A DNA stretch of 6,527 nt, taken from assembly GCA_937875295.1 (NCBI GenBank), contig CALLXS010000007.1:1-6527 (forward strand). The letters run 5' to 3'. The position numbers were made by a program, and so were the translations under genes. Shown here one piece after another: positions 6,519-6,527 of the stretch. The notes beneath the pieces were generated by a model. That model made no database searches, was not told where the DNA came from, and saw nothing but the letters and a program-made list of their open reading frames with translations. Source of the stretch: an uncultured bacterium. Lineage in GTDB: Bacteria; Bacteroidota; Ignavibacteria; Kapaibacteriales; UBA2268. Positions within the stretch are counted from its first letter, which is position 1, and each line of letters starts with the position of its first letter.

Positions 6519-6527
6519 AGAACAGAT

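Overview
The window is very AT-rich (about 15-30% G+C in most coding lines). It encodes secreted proteins that end in type A C-terminal sorting domains (CTDs) of the type IX secretion system (T9SS). This points to the Bacteroidota or a close relative in the FCB group; the sequence does not support a finer placement. No secretion machinery gene is present, only probable cargo.

Layout, all genes on the + strand: (1) bases 1-203 are the 3' end of a gene whose start lies outside the window, encoding only a T9SS CTD. (2) Seven bases later a 1381-residue exported protein begins (211-4356). It looks like a large multidomain surface protein with glycoside-hydrolase-like features, but I cannot assign a family. 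A clear intrinsic terminator follows (4390-4422). (3) Bases 4422-4468 carry a short non-coding relic of the same CTD gene tail. (4) A strong ribosome binding site precedes a 482-residue exported protein (4591-6039), probably beta-propeller-like. Its last 66 residues are almost identical to the fragment at the left edge. (5) Bases 6040-6527 contain no gene. The first part (6061-6300) is unusually GC-rich for this window (about 40%) and holds a strong inverted repeat with competing pairings. The last part (about 6337-6527) holds a small array of degenerate repeats, three of whose intervals contain hairpins; one hairpin shows a compensatory base change.

The left-edge gene and the 1381-residue gene are probably co-transcribed, because the ribosome binding site of the second overlaps the stop codon of the first. 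The 482-residue gene lies behind a terminator and probably has its own promoter. The three proteins share an export route (signal peptide seen in two, CTD in all three) and would be surface-attached or released. The near-identical gene tails at 1-203 and 5837-6039, plus the relic between them, suggest tandem duplication, recombination or gene conversion around a family of T9SS cargo genes.

The most unusual signals are the 28-base direct repeat that brackets the 1381-codon gene and its terminator, and the hairpin repeat array at the right edge.
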